From: Streptomyces albus subsp. albus
GTDB taxonomy: Bacteria > Actinomycetota > Actinomycetes > Streptomycetales > Streptomycetaceae
DNA length: 64,000 bases
NCBI RefSeq assembly: GCF_000725885.1
Contig: NZ_JODR01000013.1
Coordinates: forward strand, 62,001-126,000
Direction of reading: 5' to 3'
The translations under genes were made by a program, and so were the position numbers. Positions 8,920 to 16,615 of this stretch are shown here, one piece after another (position 1 is the first letter of the stretch; the number at the start of each line of letters is the position of its first letter). The notes under the pieces are model-generated. The model was not told where the DNA came from. It saw nothing but the letters and a program-made list of their open reading frames with translations, and made no database searches.

Positions 8920-9576
8920 TCAGCCGAACGCGCCAGCGCCCGCCTGCACCACGTTCACCCGGGCACGGACACTCGCCTCGGCCCGCAGCTCCCGGACGGG
9001 ACACGCCTCGCTGTGGGGGCGTGACACGCTCCGCCCGCGCGCCCCGGCGTCGGCGGACGTCTCGCCGCCGTGCGGCTCGCCACCGGACCGCGCCCCGCCC
9101 CGCGGGACCCGCGCCTCACCGTCGGCCGCCGGGGCGCCGGATCCGGCCGGGGCCGGCGGTACGGCGTCCAGTTCGCACCAGACCCGCTTGCCGCCGGGCT
9201 CGTGCTCCCAGCCCCAGCGGTCGGCCAGGCCCGAGACGAGTTCGAGGCCGCGGCCACCGGTGTCCTCGCCCTCCGCCTGCCGTCGGCGCGGCGCCCGGCT
9301 GCTCGCGTCGGCGACCTCCACCCGCACGGAGCCCACCGCCCCGCGCGCACCCTCGCCGCCGCACCGCCGCGGCAGGAGCATGCACAGCACGGCCGGACAG
9401 CCGGTGTGCACCACCGCGTTGGTCACGAGTTCCGAGATCAGCAGAATCAGCGTCTCGGCCAGGGGTTCGTCAGCGGCGACCCCGGCTCCCGCCAGCCGCG
9501 CCCTGGCCCACCTGCGGGCGCGCCCCACCTCCGTCGGATCGGATCCGATCTCCAACTGCTCCAGAAGCACCTGCAC
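8920..9576 (-). CDS. ATP-binding protein, HATPase_c (RsbW-like anti-sigma/serine kinase family)
   Basis: 218 residues. Residues about 1-140 form a GHKL ATPase of the RsbW type: the N-box is seen in LISELVTNAVVHTG and the G1/G2 region in DTGGRGLELVSGLADRWG. The last 75 residues are a low-complexity, Gly/Arg/Ala-rich tail with no known domain. The GTG start at 9576 is forced by an in-frame TGA two codons upstream. Streptomyces carries dozens of these small kinases that act with STAS antagonists or HTH/DUF397 partners; the STAS gene at 15266 is the nearest possible partner but is 6 kb away. A tiny ORF precedes the gene (9580-9606). Confidence 0.85.
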   Translation of the reverse strand: MQVLLEQLEIGSDPTEVGRARRWARARLAGAGVAADEPLAETLILLISELVTNAVVHTGCPAVLCMLLPRRCGGEGARGAVGSVRVEVADASSRAPRRRQAEGEDTGGRGLELVSGLADRWGWEHEPGGKRVWCELDAVPPAPAGSGAPAADGEARVPRGGARSGGEPHGGETSADAGARGRSVSRPHSEACPVRELRAEASVRARVNVVQAGAGAFG

Positions 9577-9579
9577 CGC

Positions 9580-9606
9580 TCACACCATCCGAACTGGCGG
9601 ACACAT
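9580..9606 (-). CDS. Putative 8-codon leader ORF (MCPPVRMV)
   Basis: ATG at 9606 sits downstream of CAAGGAGACGCGAGGCG, a better ribosome binding site than the one in front of the ATPase gene. Its stop codon lies three bases upstream of the ATPase GTG start (9576). Only the sequence arrangement supports it. It could couple translation of the ATPase or be fortuitous. Confidence 0.35.
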   Translation of the reverse strand: MCPPVRMV

Positions 9607-10018
9607 CGCCTCGCGTCTCCTTGTAGTCACGGATTGTGACTCCAGCGAGAACAGCATGGTTGACTCATAGTGAGGGCAACAAGCGCTTCAGGCATATTCC
9701 GGCGCAAAGGAGTAGACGCACGGCATACTGTGCGACGACGTGTGCGACGACACGCGCGGAAACTCGAACGGCTTCCGCTGAAACGTCTTGTCACCCTTGA
9801 GTTCCTTGTTGATCAGGGCCATCACCGTGTCATCCGGCCGTTGGCACACCCGGTTCGGCACGGGCCGTGTCCGCCGGGACCGCCCGCTCCGCGCCCAGGG
9901 AGCGTACCGGAGTGGAATCCGGGATTCCGCTCCCGGTCGTCACACGGTGCACAGACACCTCCCATAACCCAGCGTAATCGCACCTCTGTGAACCACCCGG
10001 AGAAATACGCCGGATCCC
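9607..10018. other. Intergenic region without a recognisable gene
   Basis: About 410 bp of noticeably lower GC than its flanks, between two leftward genes. It must contain the promoter of the ATPase gene. A 6-bp inverted repeat AGTCAC-GGATT-GTGACT lies close upstream of that gene. I see no convincing coding frame or RNA. Confidence 0.5.
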
Positions 10019-11098
10019 TCACAGACGGGGACTCAGGAGTGCTTCCGCCAACTGTTCCTCCGCCGCCACAGCCGTTCGCCACTGTGACCCGCGCAGCCAC
10101 GCCCGTTTCAGATGCAGGTGCACCTCGGCCTCCCAGGTGAACCCCATACCGCCGTGCACCTGGAGACAGTCGCGGGCGTTGGCGCCGGCCGCCTCGTCGG
10201 CGAGGAGCTTCGCCGCGCACGTCTCCGCCTCGTCACCGGTGACGGCAGCGGCGTACACCGCGGCACGGGCCGTCTCGGCGCGCACCAGCATCCCGGCGCA
10301 CAGATGCTGCACCGCCTGGAAGGCGCCGACCGGCCGCCCGAACTGCTCACGCGTACGGGCGTGTCCCACGGCCAGCTCCAGCGTCCGCCAGGCACTGCCC
10401 AGTTGCTGCGCCGCCGTCAGCAACGCCGCCTCCCGGCACAGCACCCCGGCCCCGGCCCCGCACGCCGCGACCGCCGCCGGCCGCCCGCCGGACACCCAGT
10501 GCAGCGGCGTGAGCGGGTCCACCGCGCGCACCGGCAGCGCCCGCACCACCCCGGGCGCCGCCACCCCGACCCCCTCCCCCTCCGGCACCAGCACGGCGTC
10601 CGCGTCCGCCCAGTGCTCCACCAGTGGTGCGCCGTCCGGCTCCAGGGCCGTCACCACCGCCCGTCCCTCGGCGGCGCCGGGCACCGCCTCGGCGCCGTCC
10701 CCGCCCCGATGGGTGGCCGCCAGGTGGGTCGCCACCAGGGGGCCGGGCAGCAGCGCCCGTCCCGCCTCCTCGAAGACCAGCACCGCCTCGGGCAGTCCCA
10801 GCCCCACGCCGCCCGCGGCCTCGGGCACCCGCAGCGCGAAGAACCCCGCCTCGCCCAGCTCCCGCCACAGCCGCCGGTCCACCACGCCCCGGCACGGCCC
10901 GCCGCCGCCCGCCGTCCGCGCGCCCGGTGCGCGTTCACCGGCGGTGCCCTCACCTGCCACTCCACCGGCCGCCTCCGCACCGGCCGTCTCCGCACCGTCC
11001 ACCGCGGCCCGCAGCGCCTCGGGGCCGAAGCGCGCCGCCAGCAGTTCCCGCATACCGCGCCGCAGCGCCTCCTGGTCGTCGCTCAGCCGGAAGTCCAC
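10019..11098 (-). CDS. Acyl-CoA dehydrogenase family protein, short type
   Basis: 359 residues (GTG at 11098), starting VDFRLSDDQEALRRGMRELL. The first and last thirds are clearly acyl-CoA dehydrogenase (GLGLPEAVLVFEEAGRALLPGPL; ARTREQFGRPVGAFQAVQHLCAG; QVHGGMGFTWEAEVHLHLKRAW). The central beta domain is shortened, lacks the usual FAD-contacting motif of the neighbour, and an Ala/Gly-rich insertion occupies residues about 35-75. It begins 4 bp after the stop of the full-length enzyme at 11103-12272. This pairing matches the alpha2beta2 acyl-CoA dehydrogenases of actinobacteria (as in mycobacterial FadE28/FadE29), where one subunit is reduced. Hetero-oligomer formation is inferred. Confidence 0.88.
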   Translation of the reverse strand: MDFRLSDDQEALRRGMRELLAARFGPEALRAAVDGAETAGAEAAGGVAGEGTAGERAPGARTAGGGGPCRGVVDRRLWRELGEAGFFALRVPEAAGGVGLGLPEAVLVFEEAGRALLPGPLVATHLAATHRGGDGAEAVPGAAEGRAVVTALEPDGAPLVEHWADADAVLVPEGEGVGVAAPGVVRALPVRAVDPLTPLHWVSGGRPAAVAACGAGAGVLCREAALLTAAQQLGSAWRTLELAVGHARTREQFGRPVGAFQAVQHLCAGMLVRAETARAAVYAAAVTGDEAETCAAKLLADEAAGANARDCLQVHGGMGFTWEAEVHLHLKRAWLRGSQWRTAVAAEEQLAEALLSPRL

Positions 11099-11102
11099 CG
11101 GC

Positions 11103-12272
11103 TCACCGTCCCTTCGGCAGGCCGAGAAGACGCTCGGCGACGATGTTGTGCTGGATCTGCGAGGTACCGGCGGCGATGGTGTACGAGAGGGAGGAGAGCC
11201 GCTCCCGTGTCCACTCCTCGTCCAGGTCCAGCGCGCCGGGGCCCAGAACGTCGGCGGCGGCGTCGTACAGCTCCTGCCGGGCGTGCGAGTAGCGCAGCTT
11301 GAAGACGGAACCGCCCGGCCCCGGCACCCCGCTGCCACCCCGGCGCCGCGCGTGCGCCGCCTCGCTGACGTTCCACTGGATGAGCCGCCACAGCGCGGTG
11401 AACTCGGCGTGCAGGCGGCCCAGCCGGCGGCGCAGCACCGGATCGTCCCAGCGGCCGTTCTCCTTGGCACGGCCGGCCAGCAGCCGCAGCGTACGGCGGC
11501 AGGCGACGACCTCCCCGACGAACGCGGTGCCCCGCTCGAAGGAGAGGGTGACCATGGTGACGCGCCAGCCGTCGTTCTCCGCGCCGACCCGGTTGGCCAC
11601 CGGCACCCGCACCTCGTCCAGGAACACCTCGGCGAACTCCCGCGAGCCGGCCAGGGTGCGCAGCGGCCGTACGGTGACGCCGGGCGCGTCCATGGGCAGC
11701 GCCAGCCAGCTGATCCCGGCGTGGCGGGGCGCCTCGGGGTCGGTCCGCACCAGGAGTTCGCACCAGTCGGCGACCTCCGCGTGCGAGGTCCAGATCTTCG
11801 AGCCGCTGACCACGTAGCTGTCCCCGTCGCGGACCGCGCGGGTGCGCAGCGCCGCCAGGTCGGAGCCCGCGTCCGGTTCGGAGAAGCCCTGGCACCACAC
11901 CTGTTCGCCGCGCAGGATGGGCGGCAGCCAGCGGGCGCGCTGTTCGGGGCTGCCCTCGGCGGCGATGGTCGGCCCGGCGTGCAGCAGCCCGACGAACCCG
12001 GCGCCCACGTAGGGGGCGCCGGCCGCCTCCGTCTCCTCCAGGAAGATCAGCTGCTGGGTGGGGGTGACGTCCTGGCCGCCCGCGTCCTTGGGCCAGTTGA
12101 GCCCGGCGTACCCGGCGTCGTACAGCCTGCGCTGCCAACCCATGTCGTAGGCGCGGCGGGCGGGCCAGTCCAGCGGGTCCGGGCGGGGCGGGAGGGCGGG
12201 CAGCACCTCGGCCAGCCAGGCGCGCAGCCCGGCCCGGAACTCCTCCTCCTCGGCGGTGTACGCCAGCTCCAT
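11103..12272 (-). CDS. Acyl-CoA dehydrogenase
   Basis: 389 residues, full length, start MELAYTAEEEEFRAGLRAWL. Conserved middle-domain motifs WCQGFSEPDAGSDLAALRTRA and VSGSKIWTSHAEVADWC bind FAD and substrate; the C-terminus TIAAGTSQIQHNIVAERLLGLPKGR is typical, with Ala in place of the medium-chain catalytic Glu. It oxidises an acyl-CoA thioester. Directly followed by the short paralogue at 10019-11098, probably its partner subunit, and preceded by the amidohydrolase at 12283 with only 10 bp between, so the three form an operon. Confidence 0.93.
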   Translation of the reverse strand: MELAYTAEEEEFRAGLRAWLAEVLPALPPRPDPLDWPARRAYDMGWQRRLYDAGYAGLNWPKDAGGQDVTPTQQLIFLEETEAAGAPYVGAGFVGLLHAGPTIAAEGSPEQRARWLPPILRGEQVWCQGFSEPDAGSDLAALRTRAVRDGDSYVVSGSKIWTSHAEVADWCELLVRTDPEAPRHAGISWLALPMDAPGVTVRPLRTLAGSREFAEVFLDEVRVPVANRVGAENDGWRVTMVTLSFERGTAFVGEVVACRRTLRLLAGRAKENGRWDDPVLRRRLGRLHAEFTALWRLIQWNVSEAAHARRRGGSGVPGPGGSVFKLRYSHARQELYDAAADVLGPGALDLDEEWTRERLSSLSYTIAAGTSQIQHNIVAERLLGLPKGR

Positions 12273-12282
12273 CGAACCTCCC

Positions 12283-13473
12283 TCAGACGAGGTCCAGCTC
12301 CAGCATGCGGATGGCGTTGCCGCGCAGCAGCTTGTGGACGGTCGTCTTATCGAGGCCCTGCACGTGGTCGAGGGCGACCTGTTTGGTGTGGGGGAAGGTG
12401 GAGTCGACGTGGGGGTAGTCGGTCTCGAAGGTGGCGTTGTCGCGGCCGACCACGTCCAGGGCGCTGATGCCGTGTTTGTCGCGGAAGAAGCAGCAGTAGA
12501 TCTGCCGGTAGTAGTAGGTGGAGGGCGGCTCGGGGATCAGGTCGCGGACCCCGCCCCAGGCGCGGTGTTCGGCCCACACGTCGTCGGCGCGTTCCAGGGC
12601 GTAGGGGATCCAGCCCATCTGGCCCTCGCTGTAGGCGAGCTTGAGCCGGGGGAACTTGACCAGGACGCCGCTGAAGAGGAAGTCCATCATCGAAGCCATG
12701 GCGTTGTTGAAGGACAGCGACGCCTGCACGGCCGGAGGCGCGTCGGGGGAGGCGGCGGGCATCTGGGAGGAGGAGCCGATGTGCATGTTGACGACGGTGC
12801 CGGTCTCCTCGCAGACGGCGAAGAACGGGTCCCAGTAGCCGGAGTGGATGCTGGGCAGCCCCAGGTGGGTGGGGATCTCGCTGAAGGTGACGGCCCGCAC
12901 GCCGCGCTCGGCGTTGCGGCGGATCTCGGCGACGGCCAGGTCGATGTCCCACAGCGGGATGAGGCACAGCGGGATGAGCCGGCCGCCCGAGTCGCCGCAC
13001 CACTCCTCGACCATCCAGTCGTTGTAGGCGCGTACGCAGGCCAGCGCGACCTCCTTGTCGTGCGCCTCGGCGAAGGTCTGGCCGCAGAAGCGCGGGAAGG
13101 TCGGGAAGCACAGCGAGGCCTCGACGTGGTTGAGGTCCATGTCCGCCAGCCGCGCGGCCGGGTCCCAGCAGCCGCGCCGCATCTGGTCGCGGGTGATGCC
13201 CTCCAGCGTCATCTCGTCCCGGTCGAATCCGACGGCCGCGATGTTGCGCTTGTACGGGAACTGGAGGTCCTCGTAGATCCACCAGTCGGTCGGCGGTCCG
13301 TCGGGGTCCATGGAGATGCGGTACTTGCCGCCGACGTACTCCAGTTCGCCGATGCCGGCGGTCAGCGGTTTGGGCCCCCGGTCCCGGTACTTGGCCGGGA
13401 GCCAGGTCTCGAACAGGTGCGCCGGTTCTATCACGTGGTCGTCGACGCTGATGATGCGCGGCAGTTCCGTCAC
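12283..13473 (-). CDS. Amidohydrolase family protein (PF04909, TIM-barrel metal hydrolase)
   Basis: 396 residues. The N-terminal metal-binding strand is IISVDDHVIEP (Asp11, Asp12, His13); later ligands are plausible in VVNMHIGSS (His) and in ATFETDYPHVDSTFPHT (Asp/His). This amidohydrolase-2 branch includes decarboxylases and ring-cleavage-product hydrolases and is frequent in steroid or aromatic acyl-CoA catabolic clusters. It heads the operon with the two acyl-CoA dehydrogenases and faces the acyl-CoA ligase gene across a promoter region with two palindromes. The actual reaction (hydrolysis or decarboxylation) cannot be settled from sequence. Confidence 0.88.
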   Translation of the reverse strand: MTELPRIISVDDHVIEPAHLFETWLPAKYRDRGPKPLTAGIGELEYVGGKYRISMDPDGPPTDWWIYEDLQFPYKRNIAAVGFDRDEMTLEGITRDQMRRGCWDPAARLADMDLNHVEASLCFPTFPRFCGQTFAEAHDKEVALACVRAYNDWMVEEWCGDSGGRLIPLCLIPLWDIDLAVAEIRRNAERGVRAVTFSEIPTHLGLPSIHSGYWDPFFAVCEETGTVVNMHIGSSSQMPAASPDAPPAVQASLSFNNAMASMMDFLFSGVLVKFPRLKLAYSEGQMGWIPYALERADDVWAEHRAWGGVRDLIPEPPSTYYYRQIYCCFFRDKHGISALDVVGRDNATFETDYPHVDSTFPHTKQVALDHVQGLDKTTVHKLLRGNAIRMLELDLV

Positions 13474-13514
13474 GGGCTCGTCCCCTCGCCACTCGCCGGG
13501 TGCCCCGGCCGATA

Positions 13515-13531
13515 TCTGATGACCCGTCAGA
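13515..13531. promoter_or_regulatory. Palindrome TCTGATG-ACC-CGTCAGA upstream of the amidohydrolase operon
   Basis: 17 bp, 42 bp upstream of the amidohydrolase start. Read on the minus strand it is TTTCTGACG followed by a 3-bp spacer and the opposite arm, the same order as the site at 7612-7628. Seen directly; operator role inferred. Confidence 0.65.
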
Positions 13532-13553
13532 AAGAGGCTAGCCCCGCCACCTC

Positions 13554-13609
13554 TGGACCGACAAGGCGTCGCCGCCTACGCTTCCCGCACGACCTGACGG
13601 AGCGTCAGC
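13554..13609 (+). promoter_or_regulatory. Probable promoter and operator of the acyl-CoA ligase gene
   Basis: TGGACC (13554-13559), 17-bp spacer, TACGCT (13577-13582) resembles a vegetative Streptomyces promoter. The palindrome CTGACG-GAG-CGTCAG (13594-13608, perfect arms) starts a few bases after the predicted transcription start and ends 19 bp before the ATG. A repressor bound there would block initiation or escape. The core is shared with 7612-7628 and 13515-13531. Confidence 0.55.
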
Positions 13610-13627
13610 AACAGTGAGGGGACGGCG

Positions 13628-15214
13628 ATGACCGCTCTCGCACACCGGCCCGATGCCGCGCACGCGCTCGGCGCCTCGCACACCCTGTGGGAACTGGTCG
13701 ACCGGCGCGCCGGGCTCACCCCCTACGACCCCGTGCTCATCCAGGCCGCCGAGGACCCCGCCGACGACCGCACCCTCACCTTCCGCGGGCTGCGCGACCG
13801 CGCCGAACGCACCGCCGCCGGCCTGTACGCACACGGCGTACGGCCCCATCACACCGTCGCCTGGCAGCTGCCCACCCGCATCGAGACCGTGGTGCTCTCC
13901 CTGGCGCTGGCCCGGCTCGGCGTCCGCCAGACCCCCGTCATCCCCGGCTACCGGGACCGCGAGGTCGCCCTCGCCCTGCGCGCCACCGGCGCCGCCTGGT
14001 ACGCGCACCCCGGCCACTGGCGCGGCACCGACTACACCGCGCTGGCCGCCCGCATCGCCCGCAGTGACGGGACCGCGGCGCAGACCCTGACCGCCTACGA
14101 CAGCCTGCCCGAGGCCGACCCCGGCACCGTCCCGCTGCCGCCCCCGCCCGACGACGGCACCCGGGTGCGGTGGATCTACTGGACCTCCGGCACCACCTCG
14201 GCACCCCGCGGAGTGAGGCACACCGACCGCAGCCTCATCGCCGGCGGCTCCTGTCTGGCGCACGCACTGCGTCTGGGCCCCGACGATGTCGGCTCCATCG
14301 CCTTCCCCTACGCCCACATCGGCGGGCCCGACTACCTGGTGATGCTGCTGCTGTACGGCTTCCCCGCCGTCCTGTTCGAGAAGTTCGCCCTCCCGGACGC
14401 CCTCGACGGCTACCGCCGCCACAAGGTGACCACGGCGGGCGGCTCCACGGCCTTCTACTCGATGTTCCTGGCCGAGCAGCGCAAACAGCCCGGCATCCCG
14501 CTCATCCCCACCCTGCGGCTGCTGGCCGGGGGCGGCGCACCCAAACCCGCCGAGCTGTACCACGAGGTCGTCGCCGAGCTGGGCTGTCTGCTCACCCACG
14601 GCTACGGCATGACCGAAGCCCCCATGATCACGATGGGCTCCCCCGACGACACCCCGGAACAGCTGGCCACCACCGAAGGACGCCCGCCGGCCGGTATGGA
14701 GATCCGCGTCACCGCCCCCGACGGCACCCCGCTGCCGCCCGGCGCCGAGGGCCAGGTGCGGCTGCGCGGCGAAGCCGTCTGCCAGGGCTATCTGGACGAG
14801 GAGGAGACCGCGGCGGCCTTCGACGCCGACGGCTTCCTGATCACCGGCGACCTCGGCCGCGTGCTGGCCAGCGGCCATCTGGTGCTCACCGGCCGCACCA
14901 AGGACATCGTCATCCGCAAAGGGGAGAACATCTCGGCCAAGGAGATCGAACACCTCCTCTACCAGCACCCCGGCGTCGCCGACGCCGCCGTCGTCGGGCT
15001 GCCCGACGCGGAGCGCGGCGAACGGGTCTGCGCCGTCGTCGAACAGCCGGCGGGAGCGCCGCCGCTCACCCTCCCCGAGGTGACCGCCTATCTGCGCGAG
15101 GCGGGGCTGGCCCCCTACAAGCTCCCCGAACAGCTGGAGGTCGTCGACGCGCTGCCCCGCAACGAGACGCTGCGCAAAGTGCTCAAGTACAAGCTGCGGG
15201 AACGGTTCGGCTGA
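13628..15214 (+). CDS. AMP-dependent acyl-CoA synthetase/ligase
   Basis: 528 residues of the ANL superfamily. The P-loop YWTSGTTSAPRG is at 185-194, the adenylate motif GYGMTEAPM near 325, the hinge and A8 region ITGDLGRVLASGHLVLTGRTKDIVIRKGENISAKEIE near 415-440, and the C-terminus NETLRKVLKYKLRERFG holds the A10 lysine, although the usual small residue before it is changed. It activates a carboxylic acid to acyl-CoA through an acyl-AMP. As the only ligase in the cluster it probably feeds the three acyl-CoA dehydrogenases. Substrate not predictable; the range of oxidoreductases around it suggests a cyclic or branched acid. Confidence 0.93.
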   Translation: MTALAHRPDAAHALGASHTLWELVDRRAGLTPYDPVLIQAAEDPADDRTLTFRGLRDRAERTAAGLYAHGVRPHHTVAWQLPTRIETVVLSLALARLGVRQTPVIPGYRDREVALALRATGAAWYAHPGHWRGTDYTALAARIARSDGTAAQTLTAYDSLPEADPGTVPLPPPPDDGTRVRWIYWTSGTTSAPRGVRHTDRSLIAGGSCLAHALRLGPDDVGSIAFPYAHIGGPDYLVMLLLYGFPAVLFEKFALPDALDGYRRHKVTTAGGSTAFYSMFLAEQRKQPGIPLIPTLRLLAGGGAPKPAELYHEVVAELGCLLTHGYGMTEAPMITMGSPDDTPEQLATTEGRPPAGMEIRVTAPDGTPLPPGAEGQVRLRGEAVCQGYLDEEETAAAFDADGFLITGDLGRVLASGHLVLTGRTKDIVIRKGENISAKEIEHLLYQHPGVADAAVVGLPDAERGERVCAVVEQPAGAPPLTLPEVTAYLREAGLAPYKLPEQLEVVDALPRNETLRKVLKYKLRERFG

Positions 15215-15228
15215 CCAGCCGGCCGGCA

Positions 15229-15258
15229 CCCCGCCCCGATTGTCCTGGGCCGGCGGGG
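15229..15258. terminator. Possible terminator hairpin between convergent genes
   Basis: CCCCGCC (15229-15235) pairs with GGCGGGG (15252-15258) across a 16-base loop, in the 51-bp gap between the ligase and the leftward STAS gene. Moderate evidence only. Confidence 0.4.
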
Positions 15259-15265
15259 CGTGAGG

Positions 15266-15646
15266 TCAGGCCGTCAGCGGGCCCGTGGCGGCGTGCGCGT
15301 CCGTCGCCGCCTCCAGATCGGGGTAGCAGTCGAAGAGCCGGCGCACTCCCAGCGCCGCCAGCACCCGGTTCACATGCGAACCGTCCTCGGCACCCCGGGC
15401 GGGCAGGATCAGCCGCAGCCGGCCCGCGCACGAACGCATCAGCCGCCGCGAGGCGATCAGGACGCCCACTCCGCTGGAATCGCAGAAGAGGACGTCGGAC
15501 AGGTCAAGCACCAGGCTCCTGCGCCCCTCGGCCACGGCATCGTGCACGTGCTGCCGCACCGCGGGCGAGGTGACCAGGTCAAGCTCGCCGGAGACCCGGA
15601 GCACGGCCCATCCGCCACGCTCCTCCTCCAGCACCTTCAACGACAC
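15266..15646 (-). CDS. STAS-domain anti-sigma factor antagonist
   Basis: 126 residues, GTG start at 15646 behind a GGGGA box; the open frame continues upstream without conserved sequence. It is a single STAS domain (about residues 5-105) with the phosphorylatable serine in LVLDLSDVLFCDSSGVGVLIASRRL, where DSSG is the usual SpoIIAA-type site. In this family an unphosphorylated antagonist sequesters an RsbW-type kinase and frees a sigma factor. The divergent sigma factor gene at 15857 is a neighbour, but its own anti-sigma factor is zinc-finger type (16612), so a link is only a possibility. Confidence 0.92.
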   Translation of the reverse strand: MSLKVLEEERGGWAVLRVSGELDLVTSPAVRQHVHDAVAEGRRSLVLDLSDVLFCDSSGVGVLIASRRLMRSCAGRLRLILPARGAEDGSHVNRVLAALGVRRLFDCYPDLEAATDAHAATGPLTA

Positions 15647-15856
15647 TCCCCGCAACCCCTTCGTCGATCGCCGTACAGCAGTCGGCTGCCCTGCGCGTCC
15701 CCTCCAAAACTGGTCCCAGGGAACGACCCTATGCGGTGCTGAGGCATTACCCGGGGGAACCTGCGGGAACCTTTGGTCACGCCCCCATAACTCTCGACCA
15801 GACGCGCACCTTCCCACCCAAGACTCCCGCCTCACCCCGCCGGAAACAAGCGCACC

Positions 15857-16615
15857 GTGACGGAAACCACACGGTACGCAACCGAAGCGGCATCGCCATT
15901 GGCCCAAAGGAGCGTGCGCTGTCGGTGGCTCCCACTACATTCGGGGGGATCGACGGGCATCACCCCGGCGGAAGCGGAACCGCGACACGCGGCACCGCCA
16001 CCCCGCCGGGAGCGGACGGCGGAGCCGAGGGCTGGGGCCACCATGGCGAGCGACACACCACCGCGCTGGGACCGGAAGATGCAGCAGCGCCTCGTCCACG
16101 GCGAGGCGGCGGCACTCGGCGAGCTGTACGACCGCTTCGCCTCCCTCGTGCACAGCCTCGCCCACCGGGTGCTCGACGACGACGAAGCCGCCGACCGCGC
16201 CACCCAGGACGTCTTCTCCTACATCTGGGAACACCCCCACGCCTACGACCCGCGCGAAGGACCGCTGCGCTCCTGGATAGCCGCGCTGACCCAGCGCACG
16301 GCCACCGACCGGCTGCGCCGCCGGCACCTCGACGACGGGCCCACCACACCCGAACAGGCCGAACGCCTGGAGGAGCAGGTGCAGGCCGCCGCCACCGCGG
16401 CCCGCGCCGACTACATCGTCACCTCCATGCCCGCACCTTTGCGCGCCGCGCTCGAACTCGCCTACCACCAGCGCCGCGACTACCGGCAGACGGCCGACAG
16501 CCTCGGGGTCACCGAGGACGAGGCCCGGCGCCGGCTCCGCCTCGGCCTGCAACTCCTCTCCTCCGCCATGACCCAGCCCGCCCTCGCACCGCCAGGCCGG
16601 GAGAGCCGGCCATGA
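15857..16615 (+). CDS. ECF-like RNA polymerase sigma-70 factor
   Basis: 252 residues from the first start, or 190 if translation begins at the internal ATG at 16043 (MASDTPPRWDRKMQQRL), which is where homology begins. Region 2 is seen as AALGELYDRFASLVHSLAHRVLDDDEAADRATQDVFSYIWEHP, and region 4 as MPAPLRAALELAYHQRRDYRQTADSLGVTEDEARRRLRLGL. The stop overlaps the start of the anti-sigma gene as ATGA (16612-16615), so the two are coupled. It directs RNA polymerase to an unknown regulon, presumably held inactive by the zinc-finger protein. Confidence 0.9.
   Translation: MTETTRYATEAASPLAQRSVRCRWLPLHSGGSTGITPAEAEPRHAAPPPRRERTAEPRAGATMASDTPPRWDRKMQQRLVHGEAAALGELYDRFASLVHSLAHRVLDDDEAADRATQDVFSYIWEHPHAYDPREGPLRSWIAALTQRTATDRLRRRHLDDGPTTPEQAERLEEQVQAAATAARADYIVTSMPAPLRAALELAYHQRRDYRQTADSLGVTEDEARRRLRLGLQLLSSAMTQPALAPPGRESRP

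Noticed and set aside
10137-12467. Long plus-strand open frame opposite the two acyl-CoA dehydrogenases
   Set aside because: No conserved motif; explained by third-position G/C bias of the real genes.
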